A stretch of DNA of 64,000 nt from Rhizobium rhododendri (GCF_007000325.2 NZ_CP117267.1:186001-250000); one strand, 5' to 3'. Numbered from the stretch's first letter, positions 28,155 through 36,487 are shown. Made by a program: numbers and translations. Notes: generated by a model not told the origin, from the sequence alone.

Positions 28155-29269
28155 GAAGCCTGCGTCTTTTCCTGGCCATCCTGCTGATGCTGCCGAGCCT
28201 GACCGCACCCGGTCCGGCGGCAGCGATGAGTTCGCGCATCAAGGACATTGCCTCGCTGCAGGCCGGCCGCGACAACCAGCTGATCGGCTACGGCCTGATC
28301 GTCGGCCTGCAGGGCACCGGCGACGGCCTGCGCTCGTCGCCGTTCACCGAGCAATCGATGCGCGCCATGCTCCAGAATCTCGGTATCTCGACGCAAGGCG
28401 GCCAGTCCAGCGCGAAGAACACCGCCGCTGTCATGGTCACCTCGAACCTTCCGCCATTCGCCAGCCCCGGCAGCCGCATCGACGTGACGGTCAGCTCGCT
28501 TGGCGACGCAAGCTCGCTGCGCGGTGGTACGCTGATCATGACATCGCTCAGCGGTGCCGACGGCCAGATCTATGCCGTCGCGCAAGGCTCCGTCATCGTT
28601 TCGGGCTTTCAGGCCCAGGGCGCGGCAGCAACGGTGACCGAGGGCGTCACGACTGCCGGTCGCGTGCCCGGAGGCGCCATCGTCGAGCGCGAGCTGCCGT
28701 CGCGCTTCAAGGACTCGGTCAATCTCGTCCTGCAGCTGCGCAACCCCGATTTCTCGACCTCGATCCGCATCGCCGACACGGTCAATGCCTACGCCTCGTC
28801 CCGTTTCGGCGCGCCGATTGCCGAAGCCAAGGATTCGCAGGAAGTGGCGATCGCCAAGCCGAAGACGGCCGATCTTACCCGATTGATGGCCGATCTCGAA
28901 AATCTCGAAGTCCAGACCGATACGCCGGCCAAGGTCGTCATCAACGAGCGCACCGGAACGATCATCATCGGCGCCGACGTCCGGGTCTCGCCGGTTGCCG
29001 TGAGCTATGGAACGCTGACCGTTCAGGTCAGCGAGAACCCGCAGATCATCCAGCCGCAGCCATTCAGCAACGGCGAGACGGCCGTCCAGGACCAGACCGA
29101 CATCTCGGCGACCAAGTCCGGCGGCCGCGTCGCAGTCCTGCAGGGGCCCGACCTGAAGACCCTGGTGTCCGGTCTCAACAATATCGGCGTCAAGCCCGAT
29201 GGCATCATCGCCATTCTCCAGGGCATAAAATCGGCTGGCGCACTGCAAGCGGAGCTCGTTCTTCAATGA
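28151..29269 (+). CDS. flgI: Flagellar P-ring protein FlgI
   Basis: The 372-residue periplasmic ring protein has a signal peptide (about 1-25). The conserved N-terminal block reads SRIKDIASLQAGRDNQLIGY and the C-terminal block ends LNNIGVKPDGIIAILQGIKS. It forms the rod bushing in the peptidoglycan layer. It is flanked by ATGA overlaps with flgA and motE. Confidence 0.95.
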   Translation: MRSLRLFLAILLMLPSLTAPGPAAAMSSRIKDIASLQAGRDNQLIGYGLIVGLQGTGDGLRSSPFTEQSMRAMLQNLGISTQGGQSSAKNTAAVMVTSNLPPFASPGSRIDVTVSSLGDASSLRGGTLIMTSLSGADGQIYAVAQGSVIVSGFQAQGAAATVTEGVTTAGRVPGGAIVERELPSRFKDSVNLVLQLRNPDFSTSIRIADTVNAYASSRFGAPIAEAKDSQEVAIAKPKTADLTRLMADLENLEVQTDTPAKVVINERTGTIIIGADVRVSPVAVSYGTLTVQVSENPQIIQPQPFSNGETAVQDQTDISATKSGGRVAVLQGPDLKTLVSGLNNIGVKPDGIIAILQGIKSAGALQAELVLQ

Positions 29270-29817
29270 TGGGTAGAGACGTCCTCGTGCATCTTCGGGC
29301 GAACTGCAAGACTGTCGCCCTGGCGGCGGTCGGTGCGGCGCTGCTGATCATCCCCGGTGCGTTTGCCGAGGATACGGCAAAGCCGGCGGTCGATCCATCG
29401 AGCAGCCAGGATGAGATCCGCCAGTTCTGCACCAATATCGCGGAGCCGGCTCGCGACCAGCGCTACCTGCTGCAGAAGCAGGCGCTTGAAAAACTTCAGG
29501 CCGATGTCGACGTCCGCATTGCCATCATGGACCAGCGCAAGGCTGAGTACGAGGACTGGCTGAAGCGCCGCAACGATTTCCTTGCCAAGGCTGATGACGG
29601 CCTGGTCCAGATCTACAAGAACATGAAGCCGGATGCCGCCGCCGCCAGCCTCAACGACGTGAAGATCACCATCGCTTCTGCGATCATCATGAAGCTGAAA
29701 CCAAGCCAGGCAAGCCTCATCCTCAGCGAAATGGACCCGCAGAAGGCGGCGACCGTGACCAACATCATGTCCAGCGCGTCTGATCCGAACACGTCGAAGG
29801 CCAAGGACACACAATGA
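29266..29817 (+). CDS. motE: Periplasmic MotC chaperone MotE
   Basis: This 183-residue protein has a signal peptide (about 15-34, ending GAFA), a central coiled coil (QKQALEKLQADVDVRIAIMD) and a MgtE-N-like C-terminal part (MKLKPSQASLILSEMDPQKA). In S. meliloti MotE is a disulfide-linked dimer that folds and stabilises periplasmic MotC. Cys55 is the only mature Cys and fits the reported dimer cysteine. It is encoded between flgI and flgH, with 4-base overlaps on both sides. Confidence 0.88.
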   Translation: MMGRDVLVHLRANCKTVALAAVGAALLIIPGAFAEDTAKPAVDPSSSQDEIRQFCTNIAEPARDQRYLLQKQALEKLQADVDVRIAIMDQRKAEYEDWLKRRNDFLAKADDGLVQIYKNMKPDAAAASLNDVKITIASAIIMKLKPSQASLILSEMDPQKAATVTNIMSSASDPNTSKAKDTQ

Positions 29818-30527
29818 ACAAGTCGCTCCCCGTCACATTGGCTGCAATGGTGTTCCTCGGCGGTTGCCAGTCGCAGGCGATCAAGGAAATCGGTCGGGCG
29901 CCGGCCATGAGCCCGATCGGCAGCGGGCTGCAATATGCCCAGACGCCGCAGATGTCTCTCTATCCGAAGCGGCCGCATCAGGTGGCACAGGGCTATTCGC
30001 TGTGGAGCGATTCGCAGGCGGCGCTGTTCAAGGACGCCCGCGCGTTGAATGTCGGCGACATCATGACGGTCAACATATCGATCAACGACAAGGCCAACTG
30101 GGATAACGAGACCAATCGCGACCGGACCAACAAGAGCGGCATGAACTACGACGTCAACGCCAATATTCTGGGCTGGAACCCGAAGACGTCGGGCGCCGGG
30201 ACATACGGCTCTGACACCTCAACCGATGCCAAGGGCAAGATGCAGCGCTCCGAGCAGGTCACACTGCTGGTGGCCGCCGTCGTCACCGGCATCCTGGAGA
30301 ATGGCAACCTCGTCATCAGCGGCTCGCAGGAAGTTCGCATGAACCAGGAAATCCGCATTCTCAACGTCGCCGGTATCGTCCGGCCGCAGGATGTCACCGC
30401 TGAGAATACCATCTCATACGAGAAGATCGCCGAAGCCCGCATCTCTTACGGCGGTCGCGGTCGCCTGACGGAAATCCAGCAGCCGCCGCGCGGCCAGCAG
30501 GCTGTCGACCTTCTGTCGCCATTGTAG
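29814..30527 (+). CDS. flgH: Flagellar L-ring lipoprotein FlgH
   Basis: The 237-residue outer-membrane ring lipoprotein has a lipoprotein signal with lipobox LGGC at Cys18, the ALFKDARALNVGDIMTVNIS block and a C-terminal beta domain (GRGRLTEIQQPPRGQQAVDL). It is the outermost rod bushing. It overlaps motE by 4 bases. Confidence 0.95.
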   Translation: MNKSLPVTLAAMVFLGGCQSQAIKEIGRAPAMSPIGSGLQYAQTPQMSLYPKRPHQVAQGYSLWSDSQAALFKDARALNVGDIMTVNISINDKANWDNETNRDRTNKSGMNYDVNANILGWNPKTSGAGTYGSDTSTDAKGKMQRSEQVTLLVAAVVTGILENGNLVISGSQEVRMNQEIRILNVAGIVRPQDVTAENTISYEKIAEARISYGGRGRLTEIQQPPRGQQAVDLLSPL

Positions 30528-30563
30528 CGGCTGTAGACGAGATACAATGAAAGGCGGACCGTC

Positions 30564-31070
30564 ATGGCAGACGACGAAGACGGCAAGAAAAAGAAGAGTA
30601 CCCTGATCCCGTTGATCGGCGGCGTGCTGGTGCTGACCCTGGTCGGCGCCGGCGGCGGCTGGGCCATCGGCAATATGGTCGCTCCGAAGATACTTACAGC
30701 TGAAAAGGCCCAGGCAGCCGAGGCCAAGCCCGAGGCCGGCGGCAAGAAGGGTGAGGACGGCGCGTTGCCAACCGTTGTCCCCGAGGCCAACGGTATCCTC
30801 CAGCTGGACCCCATCACGTCCAACCTTGCCTACCCGTCGGAAAACTGGGTTCGGCTCGAGGTCGCGCTGATGTTCAAGGGGCCGACGGACGTCAAGATGG
30901 CCGAAGATATCCACCAGGATATCCTCGCCTATATCCGCACGGTTTCCCTCCAGCAGATCGAGGGTCCGCGCGGCTTTCAATATCTTAGGGACGACATTCA
31001 GGAACGTGTTGACCTGCGCTCGGAAGGGCGCGTATCGAAGGTGATGTTCAGAACCTTCGTCATCGAATGA
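30564..31070 (+). CDS. fliL: Stator-associated membrane protein FliL
   Basis: The 168-residue single-pass protein has a short charged cytoplasmic N-terminus, a TM helix at about 14-36 (LIPLIGGVLVLTLVGAGGGW) and a periplasmic stomatin-like FliL domain (about 75-168). It supports stator function around MotA/MotB. A second FliL-like protein is encoded at 56489. It overlaps fliP by 4 bases (ATGA). Confidence 0.92.
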   Translation: MADDEDGKKKKSTLIPLIGGVLVLTLVGAGGGWAIGNMVAPKILTAEKAQAAEAKPEAGGKKGEDGALPTVVPEANGILQLDPITSNLAYPSENWVRLEVALMFKGPTDVKMAEDIHQDILAYIRTVSLQQIEGPRGFQYLRDDIQERVDLRSEGRVSKVMFRTFVIE

Positions 31071-31804
31071 TTCGATTTCTATGCCTTTTCATCGCCATCA
31101 TGGCGGTGCCCGAGTTGGCGGCGGCGCAACAGCTTCCGACAGACCTGTTCAACGCGCCTGTCAGCGGCTCGGCGGCGGCCTGGATCATCAGGACATTCGG
31201 CCTTCTGACCATCCTGTCGGTGGCTCCGGGCATCCTGGTGATGGTCACCAGCTTCCCGCGCTTCATTATCGCATTTTCGATCCTGCGCTCCGGCATGGGC
31301 CTCTCCACCACCCCGTCCAACATGATCCTGCTAAGCCTGGCGCTGTTCATGACTTTCTATGTCATGGCACCGACTTTCGACCAGGCATGGAAGGATGGCG
31401 GCGCGCCGCTTCTGGCAAACCAGATTAACGAGACGGAGGCCGTGCAGCGCATTGCCGAACCGTTTAGAACCTTCATGTCCGCCAATACGCGTGAGAAGGA
31501 CATCAAGCTGTTCGTCGATCTCGCCCAGGAGCGCGGCCAGACGGTCGTCGTCGACAGCAAGATCGACTACCGTGTTCTTATCCCGGCCTTCATGATTTCC
31601 GAGATCCGCCGCGGCTTCGAAATCGGCTTCCTCGTCGTACTGCCGTTCCTGGTGATCGATCTCATCGTCTCGACCATCGTCATGGCGATGGGCATGATGA
31701 TGCTGCCGCCGACATCCATCTCGCTGCCGTTCAAGATCCTGTTCTTCGTGCTGATCGACGGCTGGAACCTGCTGGTCGGCAGCCTCGTCCGATCCTTCCA
31801 CTGA
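31067..31804 (+). CDS. fliP: Flagellar export gate protein FliP
   Basis: The 245-residue export-gate subunit has a cleavable signal peptide (about 1-20), four hydrophobic segments and both family signatures (MTSFPRFIIAFSILRSGMGL and FEIGFLVVLPFLVIDLIVST). It is the last gene of the flgF-fliP operon. fliQ and fliR are about 20 kb away at 51817 and 54292; no FliO is recognisable. Confidence 0.95.
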   Translation: MIRFLCLFIAIMAVPELAAAQQLPTDLFNAPVSGSAAAWIIRTFGLLTILSVAPGILVMVTSFPRFIIAFSILRSGMGLSTTPSNMILLSLALFMTFYVMAPTFDQAWKDGGAPLLANQINETEAVQRIAEPFRTFMSANTREKDIKLFVDLAQERGQTVVVDSKIDYRVLIPAFMISEIRRGFEIGFLVVLPFLVIDLIVSTIVMAMGMMMLPPTSISLPFKILFFVLIDGWNLLVGSLVRSFH

Positions 31805-31831
31805 CCTGATTTGATGTAAGTCGTGACGCCA

Positions 31832-31863
31832 GCGCGCCGGCGCCGGAGTATCCCCCGGCGCGC
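31832..31863. terminator. GC-rich hairpin between fliP and the glycosyltransferase gene
   Basis: GCGCGCCGG and CCGGCGCGC form a 9-bp stem in the 64-base gap between the two convergent genes. There is no clear T-run, so it is a likely but not certain shared terminator. Confidence 0.55.
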
Positions 31864-31868
31864 GCGAA

Positions 31869-33812
31869 CTATTCTGCGGCGATAGCGTGCGGATTTTCGT
31901 CCTCGACCATGAACGGCACGGTGCGCGGGGGCAGGGCAGGCACATCGAAGTGCTCTGGCTCCAGCCCCTGTCTGCCGCGCTCGTACATCGTTTCAAAAGC
32001 CATCTGCAGGTGATCGCAGAAGCGCTCCGCGTCGAACAGCGGCATGACGTAGCGGTTGCGGATCAGCCGTTCCTTGTATTCCTGCACGCGAGCGCGATCG
32101 TTGGCCAGCGCAACGGCCATGTCCTCGTAGCCCTGCATGTCCGGGGCAACCAGTTCGGGTACGCCGATGGCATTCAGCAGGCTCTCGCTGACCCTGGAGG
32201 CGAAGTTCGTACCCTTGAGAGTGAGGACGGGCAGGCCGCCCCAGAGCTGTTCGGACGTCGTTGTATGGCCGTTGACCGGGAAGGTGTCGATGCCGAGGTC
32301 GGCCAGCGCCTGGCGGTCGATATGCTCGTCATAGCGGATGCGGGTGGTGAATACGATGCGCTTGCGATGAATGCCGCGTGCCTCGAAGCGGGCGGCAAGA
32401 TTGGCTTCCGCGCGCGGTCCGTTGCAGACGACCCAGAGCACGGTGTTCTTGGTCCGCCTGAGGATATTGCACCAGACGTCGACCATCTGGGAGGTAATCT
32501 TGCGGTTGCCGTTGAATGACGCAAACACGAAGGCGTCTTCCGGCAGGCCGTGCTTGGCACGGCTGGTCGGGCGCGGCTTCGGGCGATGGGTCGGATCGTT
32601 CGGCTGGTAGCATTCCGGCAACCTGCAGAACTTTTCGTGGAAATGCGCCTTGGAGTGATCGGGAAGCACATAGTGGTCGCCGATGATGTAGTCGAGGTCG
32701 ATGTTGACGGTCGTGCCGGGAAAGCCAAGCCAGGCTACCTGGATCGGCGCCGGCATGTGGTTGAGGATCTTTGCCCTGGTATCCTTGGTGTGGCCCTTGA
32801 GATCGACGAGAATGTCGATGTTATGCGACCGGATGAGATCCGCTGCTGCCTTGTCGCTCATGTCGCGGACATCGACGACACGGCCCCATTTGGAAAAGTC
32901 GAAAGGTTGGGCCTGCTGGCTGTCCAGCGGAGAATGATCGAAGAGGACGATCTCGAAGCGATCCCTGTCCTGCAACTCGAGAACACGCTGCATCAGCTTC
33001 ATCGTCGCATGGCCAGGCCAGAAGTCCGATGACAGATAGCCGAGGCGGATCTTCTCGCCCCATGTGTGTGGCATCTTGCGGCGCTTGTCGCTGTGTCCCT
33101 CGGCAATCGGCGACGAATCGTGCACCGCAAGCTTGTTCAGCGCCTCGTCGCCACACCAGTGCAGGTGGAAGAAGGGGTTGTCGTAGCGGACGTAGTCGAG
33201 CTTGCCCGCAGCCGTTGCCGCATAAACGGGTGCTGCCTGGATATCGATGGTGGCAAGATCCGAGAACTCGCGGCTGAAGATCAGGCTGAGCGTCCGGAAG
33301 GTGATGTTGTCGGGATATCGCTTGAAAAGCGTTGTCGCGATATGGCGGTTGCCATCGTCGTAGAGATCGTCGCTGAGAAGCTTGGCCGCCAGCGTCAGAT
33401 GGCGCAGGTGCAACCCGTCTGCCAGGATTTTCTTGAGGCCGCCCAGCAGTGCCTTCTGCTGTCGCGCGAGCAGGATGGTGGCCAGCACATAGGCCACGTC
33501 GGGGTCCTTGAGCGCCAAAGGGAAGATCAGCGAGCCGATGGCCAGTGCTGCGTCTTCATTGCCGCTCTCGAAGTGCAGCAGCAGGGCGTCGCGCAGATAT
33601 TCCTCCCGCACGGGCTTCTGGCGACCCGCGAGTTCGAACGAACTGGCCGCCTCGGATTTGAAGCCGAGTTTCTGCAGTGTCTTCCCAAGCAGGGCGTAGG
33701 TCTTCGGCGAGGTATCGACGTCGATCAGCGCGTTGAGCGCCTCGAGGGCCCGCGTGTAGTGGCCTTTTCGGTAGTGATCGGAGGCGATCGAAAAAGCAGC
33801 TTTGTAATTCAA
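31869..33812 (-). CDS. TPR plus GT41 O-linked glycosyltransferase (SPINDLY/FlmG type), candidate flagellin glycosyltransferase
   Basis: The 647-residue soluble protein has TPR-like helices at about 1-180 (HYRKGHYTRALEALNALIDV; KTYALLGKTLQKLGFKSEAA). A GT-B glycosyltransferase of the O-GlcNAc transferase family follows at about 250-625. By alignment from memory with human OGT, the key residues are kept: His268 (SSDFWPGHAT), His341 (DLKGHTKDTRAK), the APIQVAWLGFPGT block, Lys438 (ASFNGNRKIT) and His516 (VNGHTTTSEQLWGG). The layout matches Caulobacter FlmG, whose TPR part binds flagellin. It is divergent from the five-flagellin cluster, which suggests flagellins as substrate; this is inference, and donor sugar genes are not in the window. 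Confidence 0.85.
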   Translation of the reverse strand: MNYKAAFSIASDHYRKGHYTRALEALNALIDVDTSPKTYALLGKTLQKLGFKSEAASSFELAGRQKPVREEYLRDALLLHFESGNEDAALAIGSLIFPLALKDPDVAYVLATILLARQQKALLGGLKKILADGLHLRHLTLAAKLLSDDLYDDGNRHIATTLFKRYPDNITFRTLSLIFSREFSDLATIDIQAAPVYAATAAGKLDYVRYDNPFFHLHWCGDEALNKLAVHDSSPIAEGHSDKRRKMPHTWGEKIRLGYLSSDFWPGHATMKLMQRVLELQDRDRFEIVLFDHSPLDSQQAQPFDFSKWGRVVDVRDMSDKAAADLIRSHNIDILVDLKGHTKDTRAKILNHMPAPIQVAWLGFPGTTVNIDLDYIIGDHYVLPDHSKAHFHEKFCRLPECYQPNDPTHRPKPRPTSRAKHGLPEDAFVFASFNGNRKITSQMVDVWCNILRRTKNTVLWVVCNGPRAEANLAARFEARGIHRKRIVFTTRIRYDEHIDRQALADLGIDTFPVNGHTTTSEQLWGGLPVLTLKGTNFASRVSESLLNAIGVPELVAPDMQGYEDMAVALANDRARVQEYKERLIRNRYVMPLFDAERFCDHLQMAFETMYERGRQGLEPEHFDVPALPPRTVPFMVEDENPHAIAAE

Positions 33813-34004
33813 GAGCCAAACTCCACGCGGATCGTGATGACAGTCAGGGACGGACGACGCCCGTCTCCAGAGATTCGAGTGCCATAATGGCGCCCGGACC
33901 TTGCGTCAGGCCGGAGCGTAAATTAGCGGATTCAGCAGTCGTTAATGATGACTCCAAGGACTCCGGCGGTTCCAAAAGGATTTAAGTAGTTGGAAATAAA
34001 TAGA

Positions 34005-34020
34005 TGTGATTTTGATCACA
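34005..34020. promoter_or_regulatory. CRP-type palindrome upstream of flaA
   Basis: TGTGATTTTGATCACA matches the CRP/FNR-family consensus TGTGA-N6-TCACA at every defined position. It is centred about 124 bases before the flaA ATG and about 200 bases from the glycosyltransferase start. It is in the 324-base divergent gap (33813-34136), which otherwise contains no gene and must carry both promoters. Confidence 0.6.
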
Positions 34021-34098
34021 CATGACGGGTTTGGTGTCCATTGCGATGGCACCGAGGCATGAAGCCGCTCCGTGATCGCCGGTAAAGAAGTCCGGTAA

Positions 34099-34130
34099 TG
34101 TCCCTCCATTTGTATCCAGTCCAGGGGACA
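34099..34130 (+). promoter_or_regulatory. Flagellin leader hairpin masking the flaA ribosome-binding site
   Basis: TGTCCCT (34099-34105) can pair with GGGGACA (34124-34130): six Watson-Crick pairs plus one wobble. The 3' arm is the Shine-Dalgarno of flaA, 8-9 bases before the ATG at 34137. The same element precedes the next three flagellins; here the second-arm A replaces the G of the others, giving a T-A instead of a T-G pair. Confidence 0.6.
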
Positions 34131-34136
34131 AGCCTA

Positions 34137-35051
34137 ATGACGAGTATTCAGACCAACAACTCCGCAATGGCAGCACTGCAGACACTGCGGAATGTCAACA
34201 CCAACCTGAACAGCACGCAGACCGCTGTTTCTACCGGCCTGCGCATTTCCAAGGCCTCCGACAACGCCACATACTGGTCGGTTGCCACGACGATGAAGTC
34301 TGACGTCGGCGCCCTCAGTGCCGTCTCCGATACGCTCGGTCTCGGTGCTGCAAAGGTCGACACAGCCTACACCGCAATGGACAGCGCCATCGACATCGTC
34401 GGCCAGATCAAGGACAAGCTCGTCACTGCCAAGGAAGGCAGCGTCGACAAGACCAAGGTTCAGGCTGAACTTACACAGCTCCAGGCGCAGCTGAAAAGCG
34501 TTGCCCAGTCGGCTTCGTTCAACGGCGAAAACTGGGTCGTTGCCGCTTCCGGTGGCGATGCTTCGGTCGTCTCTTCCTTCGTTCGCAATTCCTCGGGCGG
34601 CGTGTCGGTATCTTCCGCAAGCTACACCTTCAACGCAGGTGCAAAGGGCAACGTTCTGTTCGGTTCGAGCGGTGGCAGCATCGATCTGACGTCGGGCATT
34701 CTCGGCACCAAGGACACCAGCGCCGGCAACTTCTCGGTCGCCAGCCTTGATATCTCCGGCATGACCGGCGGCCAGATCGACAGCGCCATGAACATGGTGG
34801 AAACAGCTCTGTCGTCGATGACAAGCGCTGCTGCACAGCTGGGTTCGCTGTCCAGCCGTATCGACCTGCAGACGACGTTTGCATCGTCGCTGAGCGACGC
34901 CATCACCTCGGGTGTTGGCAAGCTGGTCGACGCCAACATGGAAGAAGAATCGAGCAAGCTGTCTGCCCTGCAGACACAGCAGCAGCTGGCCATCCAGTCG
35001 CTCTCGATCGCTAACTCCTCGTCGCAGAGCATCCTGTCGCTCTTCCGTTAA
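34137..35051 (+). CDS. flaA: Flagellin FlaA
   Basis: The 304-residue filament subunit has conserved D0/D1 helices at both ends (MTSIQTNNSAMAALQTLRNV; LQTQQQLAIQSLSIANSSSQ) and a short variable centre (about 150-215), without D2/D3 domains, as in complex rhizobial flagella. I chose the ATG at 34137, with AGGGGA upstream; the frame stays open to an ATG at 34098 that lies inside the leader hairpin and would place 13 atypical residues before the export-competent N-terminus. As the first gene of the array it is probably the principal flagellin, by analogy with S. meliloti. Confidence 0.95.
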   Translation: MTSIQTNNSAMAALQTLRNVNTNLNSTQTAVSTGLRISKASDNATYWSVATTMKSDVGALSAVSDTLGLGAAKVDTAYTAMDSAIDIVGQIKDKLVTAKEGSVDKTKVQAELTQLQAQLKSVAQSASFNGENWVVAASGGDASVVSSFVRNSSGGVSVSSASYTFNAGAKGNVLFGSSGGSIDLTSGILGTKDTSAGNFSVASLDISGMTGGQIDSAMNMVETALSSMTSAAAQLGSLSSRIDLQTTFASSLSDAITSGVGKLVDANMEEESSKLSALQTQQQLAIQSLSIANSSSQSILSLFR

Positions 35052-35060
35052 GGCTAAAAA

Positions 35061-35082
35061 TACCGATCGTTCGCGATCGGTA
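35061..35082 (+). repeat. Perfect stem-loop with TTCG loop after flaA
   Basis: TACCGATCG and CGATCGGTA form a perfect 9-bp stem closed by a TTCG tetraloop, 10 bases after the flaA stop. It has no T-run and is followed 22 bases later by a true terminator, so it more likely stabilises the flaA mRNA 3' end than ends transcription. Confidence 0.6.
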
Positions 35083-35103
35083 AACCTTCCTAAACAAAGA
35101 ATT

Positions 35104-35134
35104 AACCGCGCCTCTCTAAGGCGCGGTTTTTTTT
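35104..35134 (+). terminator. Terminator after flaA
   Basis: AACCGCGCC and GGCGCGGTT form a 9-bp stem with a seven-base loop, ending in eight T. It is nearly identical to the terminator after flaB, which points to tandem duplication including the 3' end. It separates flaA from flaB transcription. Confidence 0.92.
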
Positions 35135-35178
35135 AATCTATTTCTTCTTTGACGTTCTTCTTTCCTTAACTGTATTGG

Positions 35179-35243
35179 TGTCATCTAGGCCTATGAAACG
35201 GTGAGTTAACCCTAACATTAAAGGTTAACAGGCATGATGCTGG
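35179..35243 (+). promoter_or_regulatory. flaB: Conserved promoter block upstream of flaB
   Basis: The block reads TGTCATCT, then AACGG, GTTAACC, and GGCATGATG, with fixed order and nearly fixed spacing (52 bases from the first to the last element). It recurs upstream of the next two flagellins. Here GTTAACC (35205) and GGTTAAC (35223) form an inverted repeat. It probably contains the class III promoter and an activator site; the elements are not assigned individually. Confidence 0.55.
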
Positions 35244-35269
35244 ATGCCGTTTCCGGCCCTGACCCGGAA

Positions 35270-35301
35270 TGTCCCTTCTATTAACCAGTGCCAAAGGGGC
35301 A
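35270..35301 (+). promoter_or_regulatory. Flagellin leader hairpin masking the flaB ribosome-binding site
   Basis: TGTCCCTT (35270-35277) pairs with AAGGGGCA (35294-35301): eight pairs including one T-G wobble, with a 16-base loop. The 3' arm is the only Shine-Dalgarno-like sequence before the ATG at 35311. Confidence 0.6.
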
Positions 35302-35310
35302 ATGAATCCT

Positions 35311-36231
35311 ATGACGAGCATCAACACCAACAATGCAGCAATGTCCGCTCTGCAGACACTGCGCAATGTCAATGCCAATTTGACGAACACGCAGACCGCC
35401 GTTTCGACAGGCCTGCGCATTTCCAAGGCTGCCGACAACGCTACCTATTGGTCGGTCGCTACCACGATGAAGTCCGACGTCGGCGCCCTCGGTGCCGTAT
35501 CCGACGCCCTCGGCCTCGGTGCTGCCAAGGTCGACACAGCCTACACTGCCATGGACAGCTCGATCTCCATCGTCAGCCAGATCAAGGACAAGCTCGTCAC
35601 TGCCAAGGAAGGCAGCGTCGACAAGTCCAAGGTCCAGGGCGAACTCACCCAGCTGCAGGCGCAGCTGAAGAGCGTTGCCACGTCGGCTTCGTTCAACGGC
35701 GAAAACTGGGTCGTTGCAGCTTCCGGCGGTTCCGCTTCGGTCGTGTCTTCCTTCGTTCGTAATGCTTCCGGCGGCGTTTCCGTCACCACGTCGGCCTTTG
35801 CCTTCGACGCCAGCTCGCAGGGCAACGTCCTGTTCGGCTCCGACGGCTCCGGCGGTGCCAACCTGACCACCGGTATCCTCGGCTCCGCCGAGACAATCGG
35901 CTCGTCGAGCTTCTCGGTCTACAGCCTTGACATCAAGGGCATGACCGGCGCCGGCATCGATAGCGCCATGAACATGGTTGAAGCTGCTCTGTCTGCCATG
36001 ACGAGTGCTGCTGCACAGCTGGGTTCGCTGTCGAGCCGCATCGATCTGCAGACATCGTTTGCCTCTTCGCTCAGCGACTCCATCACCTCGGGTGTTGGCA
36101 AGCTGGTCGATGCCAACATGGAGCAGGAATCGAGCAAGTTGTCTGCCCTGCAGACGCAGCAGCAGCTGGCCGTCCAGTCGCTGTCGATCGCCAACTCCTC
36201 GTCGCAGAGCATCCTGTCGCTCTTCCGTTAA
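35311..36231 (+). CDS. flaB: Flagellin FlaB
   Basis: The 306-residue flagellin is very close to FlaA and the next gene in its terminal helices (MTSINTNNAAMSALQTLRNV; C-terminus IANSSSQSILSLFR). The differences are concentrated in the central third (about 150-215). The start is the ATG at 35311; the in-frame ATG at 35269 lies within the leader. It has its own promoter block and terminator and so is an independent transcription unit. Confidence 0.95.
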   Translation: MTSINTNNAAMSALQTLRNVNANLTNTQTAVSTGLRISKAADNATYWSVATTMKSDVGALGAVSDALGLGAAKVDTAYTAMDSSISIVSQIKDKLVTAKEGSVDKSKVQGELTQLQAQLKSVATSASFNGENWVVAASGGSASVVSSFVRNASGGVSVTTSAFAFDASSQGNVLFGSDGSGGANLTTGILGSAETIGSSSFSVYSLDIKGMTGAGIDSAMNMVEAALSAMTSAAAQLGSLSSRIDLQTSFASSLSDSITSGVGKLVDANMEQESSKLSALQTQQQLAVQSLSIANSSSQSILSLFR

Positions 36232-36282
36232 GAACCGCAGGGTAAAAGCTTCGGCCGCTGATCGAACTCTTAAAAATAGGTT

Positions 36283-36313
36283 AACCGCGCCCCTCTAAGG
36301 CGCGGTTTTTTTT
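36283..36313 (+). terminator. Terminator after flaB
   Basis: AACCGCGCC and GGCGCGGTT form a 9-bp stem with loop CCTCTAA, followed by a run of T to 36313. It is a near copy of the terminator after flaA. Confidence 0.92.
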
Positions 36314-36357
36314 ATCTAAATTTTCATCAGGTGTTCAGTTTTCATTAACCATGATGG

Positions 36358-36423
36358 TGTCATCTAGGGTCATTGAAACGGCAAGTTAACCTCTGCGATT
36401 TGGGTTGCTAGGCATGATGCTGA
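36358..36423 (+). promoter_or_regulatory. Conserved promoter block upstream of third flagellin
   Basis: This has the same ordered elements as before flaB: TGTCATCT at 36358, AACGG, GTTAACC, and GGCATGATG at 36411 (53 bases apart). The second half of the GTTAACC inverted repeat is degenerate here. Confidence 0.55.
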
Positions 36424-36449
36424 AAGCTGTTTCCGGCACAGACCCGGAA

Positions 36450-36479
36450 TGTCCCTTTTAATCACGCCGCCAAGGGGCA
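36450..36479 (+). promoter_or_regulatory. Flagellin leader hairpin before third flagellin
   Basis: TGTCCCTT (36450-36457) pairs with AAGGGGCA (36472-36479), with a 14-base loop. The 3' arm is the Shine-Dalgarno for the ATG at 36488. The loop sequence differs from the other copies while the arms are kept. Confidence 0.6.
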
Positions 36480-36487
36480 AAAATCTT

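Noticed and set aside
27827..29266. 479-residue open frame antisense to flgA/flgI
   Set aside because: Composition typical of reverse-complement frames; both plus-strand genes are conserved and coupled.
34098..34136. N-terminal extension of FlaA from the upstream ATG (and likewise in flaB and the third flagellin)
   Set aside because: The extra residues are not flagellin-like, the ATG lies in the leader hairpin, and in the fourth flagellin it is out of frame.
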